A stretch of DNA of 5,267 nt from contig JAIZWN010000233.1 of the NCBI GenBank assembly GCA_020443945.1, positions 1 through 5,267 on the forward strand, given 5' to 3'. Origin of the DNA: Candidatus Thiosymbion ectosymbiont of Robbea hypermnestra. GTDB taxonomy: Bacteria; Pseudomonadota; Gammaproteobacteria; Chromatiales; Chromatiaceae. The notes below the pieces were generated by a model. It worked only from the letters and a program-made list of their open reading frames with translations. It had not been told where the DNA came from and ran no database searches. Below are positions 4,283 through 5,267 of this stretch, one piece after another (position 1 is the stretch's first letter; every line of letters begins with the position of its first letter). A program made the translations under genes and the position numbers.

Positions 4283-5267
4283 ATGTGTGTTTTGGGTATC
4301 GAAACCTCTTGTGACGAGACGGGAATCGCACTCTACGACGGCGAGCGCGGTCTGCTCGCCCACGCGGTTTACAGTCAGGTGGAGATCCACGCCCGTTACG
4401 GCGGCGTGGTGCCGGAGCTCGCATCCCGCGACCACGTGCGCAAGACCCTTCCGCTGATCCGGCAGGTTCTGGATGACGCCGGTCTGTCCAAGGACGCGAT
4501 CAGCGGACTTGCCTACACGGCGGGTCCGGGCTTGATCGGCGCTCTGCTGGTGGGGGCCGGCATCGGCCGCTCCTTGGCCTGGGCGCTGGGCGTACCCGCC
4601 GTCGCTGTTCACCACATGGAAGGTCATCTGTTGGCGCCCATGCTCGAAGAACCGGCGCCCCCCTTTCCCTTCGTCGCCCTGCTGGTATCCGGTGGTCATA
4701 CCCAGCTGGTGGAGGTCGAGGGCGTCGGCCGTTACCTGGTGCTGGGCGAATCCCTGGACGATGCGGCAGGGGAGGCCTTCGATAAGACCGCCAAGATCCT
4801 TGGTCTGCCCTATCCGGGAGGCCCCGCTCTGGCGAGGCTGGCGGAACAGGGGACCCCGGAGCGTTATCGGTTTCCGCGGCCGATGACGGATCGCCCGGGC
4901 CTCGACTTCAGCTTCAGCGGACTCAAGACCTTTACCCTGAACGCCCTGCATCGCGAGATGGCCCGAACCGACGACCCGGAGCGGACCCGCGCCGACATCG
5001 CCCGCGCCTTCGAAGAGGCGGTGGGGGATACCTCGGTCATCAAGTGCCGGCGCGCGCTGCGCCGGTCCGCGAGCAAGCGCCTGGTGCTGGCCGGTGGTGT
5101 CAGCGCCAATCGGCGGCTAAGGGCGCGCATGGACCAGATGGCGGCACGGGAGGGCGGTGAGGTGTTCTATCCCAGGCCGGAGCTCTGCACCGATAACGGG
5201 GCCATGATCGCCTACGCGGGCTGGTTGCGGTTGAGGGCTGGTCACACCGAGCCCCCGGTGCTCAAGC
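4283..5267 (+). CDS. tsaD: tRNA N6-adenosine threonylcarbamoyltransferase TsaD, 3' end cut
   Basis: TsaD (formerly Gcp/YgjD) transfers the threonylcarbamoyl group from threonylcarbamoyl-AMP to A37 of ANN-decoding tRNAs, working with TsaB and TsaE in bacteria. The window holds 328 codons of an expected 337 or so, so only the extreme C terminus is missing. The start MCVLGIETSCDETGIALYD is the ASKHA-fold phosphate-1 region. PELASRDHV (44-52) and TAGPGLIGALLVG (79-91) follow. His111 and His115 (HHMEGH) are two metal ligands and Asp304 (CTDNGAMIAY) is the third. SGGHTQ (136-141), DDAAGEAFDK with Asp167, and AGGVSAN with Asn276 form the substrate and nucleotide site. All key residues are present. 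It is divergent from rpsU, as in many gammaproteobacteria. Confidence 0.98.
   Translation, partial: MCVLGIETSCDETGIALYDGERGLLAHAVYSQVEIHARYGGVVPELASRDHVRKTLPLIRQVLDDAGLSKDAISGLAYTAGPGLIGALLVGAGIGRSLAWALGVPAVAVHHMEGHLLAPMLEEPAPPFPFVALLVSGGHTQLVEVEGVGRYLVLGESLDDAAGEAFDKTAKILGLPYPGGPALARLAEQGTPERYRFPRPMTDRPGLDFSFSGLKTFTLNALHREMARTDDPERTRADIARAFEEAVGDTSVIKCRRALRRSASKRLVLAGGVSANRRLRARMDQMAAREGGEVFYPRPELCTDNGAMIAYAGWLRLRAGHTEPPVLK

Noticed and set aside
4199..4951. Minus-strand open frame of 250 codons opposite tsaD
   Set aside because: It is antisense to a fully conserved TsaD coding frame and has no recognisable domain or ribosome binding site.

Overview
This is a chromosomal housekeeping stretch from a GC-rich proteobacterium, most likely a gammaproteobacterium. 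The evidence is the gene order: tsaD divergent from rpsU, with yqeY and dnaG behind rpsU, which is the gammaproteobacterial macromolecular-synthesis arrangement. The proteins also keep E. coli-like lengths and residue numbering (DnaG 581 aa, S21 71 aa, TsaD about 337 aa). No phage, insertion sequence, CRISPR, toxin or defence gene is visible, and I see no undescribed protein system. The unusual material is all in the two non-coding gaps around pyrF.

Layout. Positions 1-414 are a repeat-laden leader region ending in a plausible sigma-70 promoter and a good ribosome binding site for pyrF (415-1137, +; orotidine 5'-phosphate decarboxylase). Positions 1138-1695 are a non-coding gap between two convergent genes. 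It holds a cluster of hairpins right behind pyrF, scattered copies of a short GC-rich motif, and a 19-bp perfect inverted repeat inside a diverged second copy of the element found upstream of pyrF. On the minus strand lies the rpsU operon, read right to left: rpsU (4170-3955), yqeY (3927-3481) and dnaG (3441-1696), with gaps of 27 and 39 nt. Divergent from it, tsaD starts at 4283 and runs off the right edge about ten residues before its expected end.

How the genes fit together. rpsU, dnaG and normally rpoD link the start of translation, replication and transcription; YqeY is a tRNA-amidotransferase-like partner often found there, and TsaD makes the t6A modification of ANN-decoding tRNAs. Here rpoD does not follow dnaG. 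The operon ends against a repeat-rich gap with pyrF, a pyrimidine gene from another neighbourhood, facing it. The same repeat element lies in the same orientation on both sides of pyrF, so repeat-mediated rearrangement could explain the break, although the sequence alone cannot prove it. rpsU, pyrF and tsaD have recognisable Shine-Dalgarno sequences; yqeY and dnaG do not, which suggests low or coupled translation of the internal operon genes.
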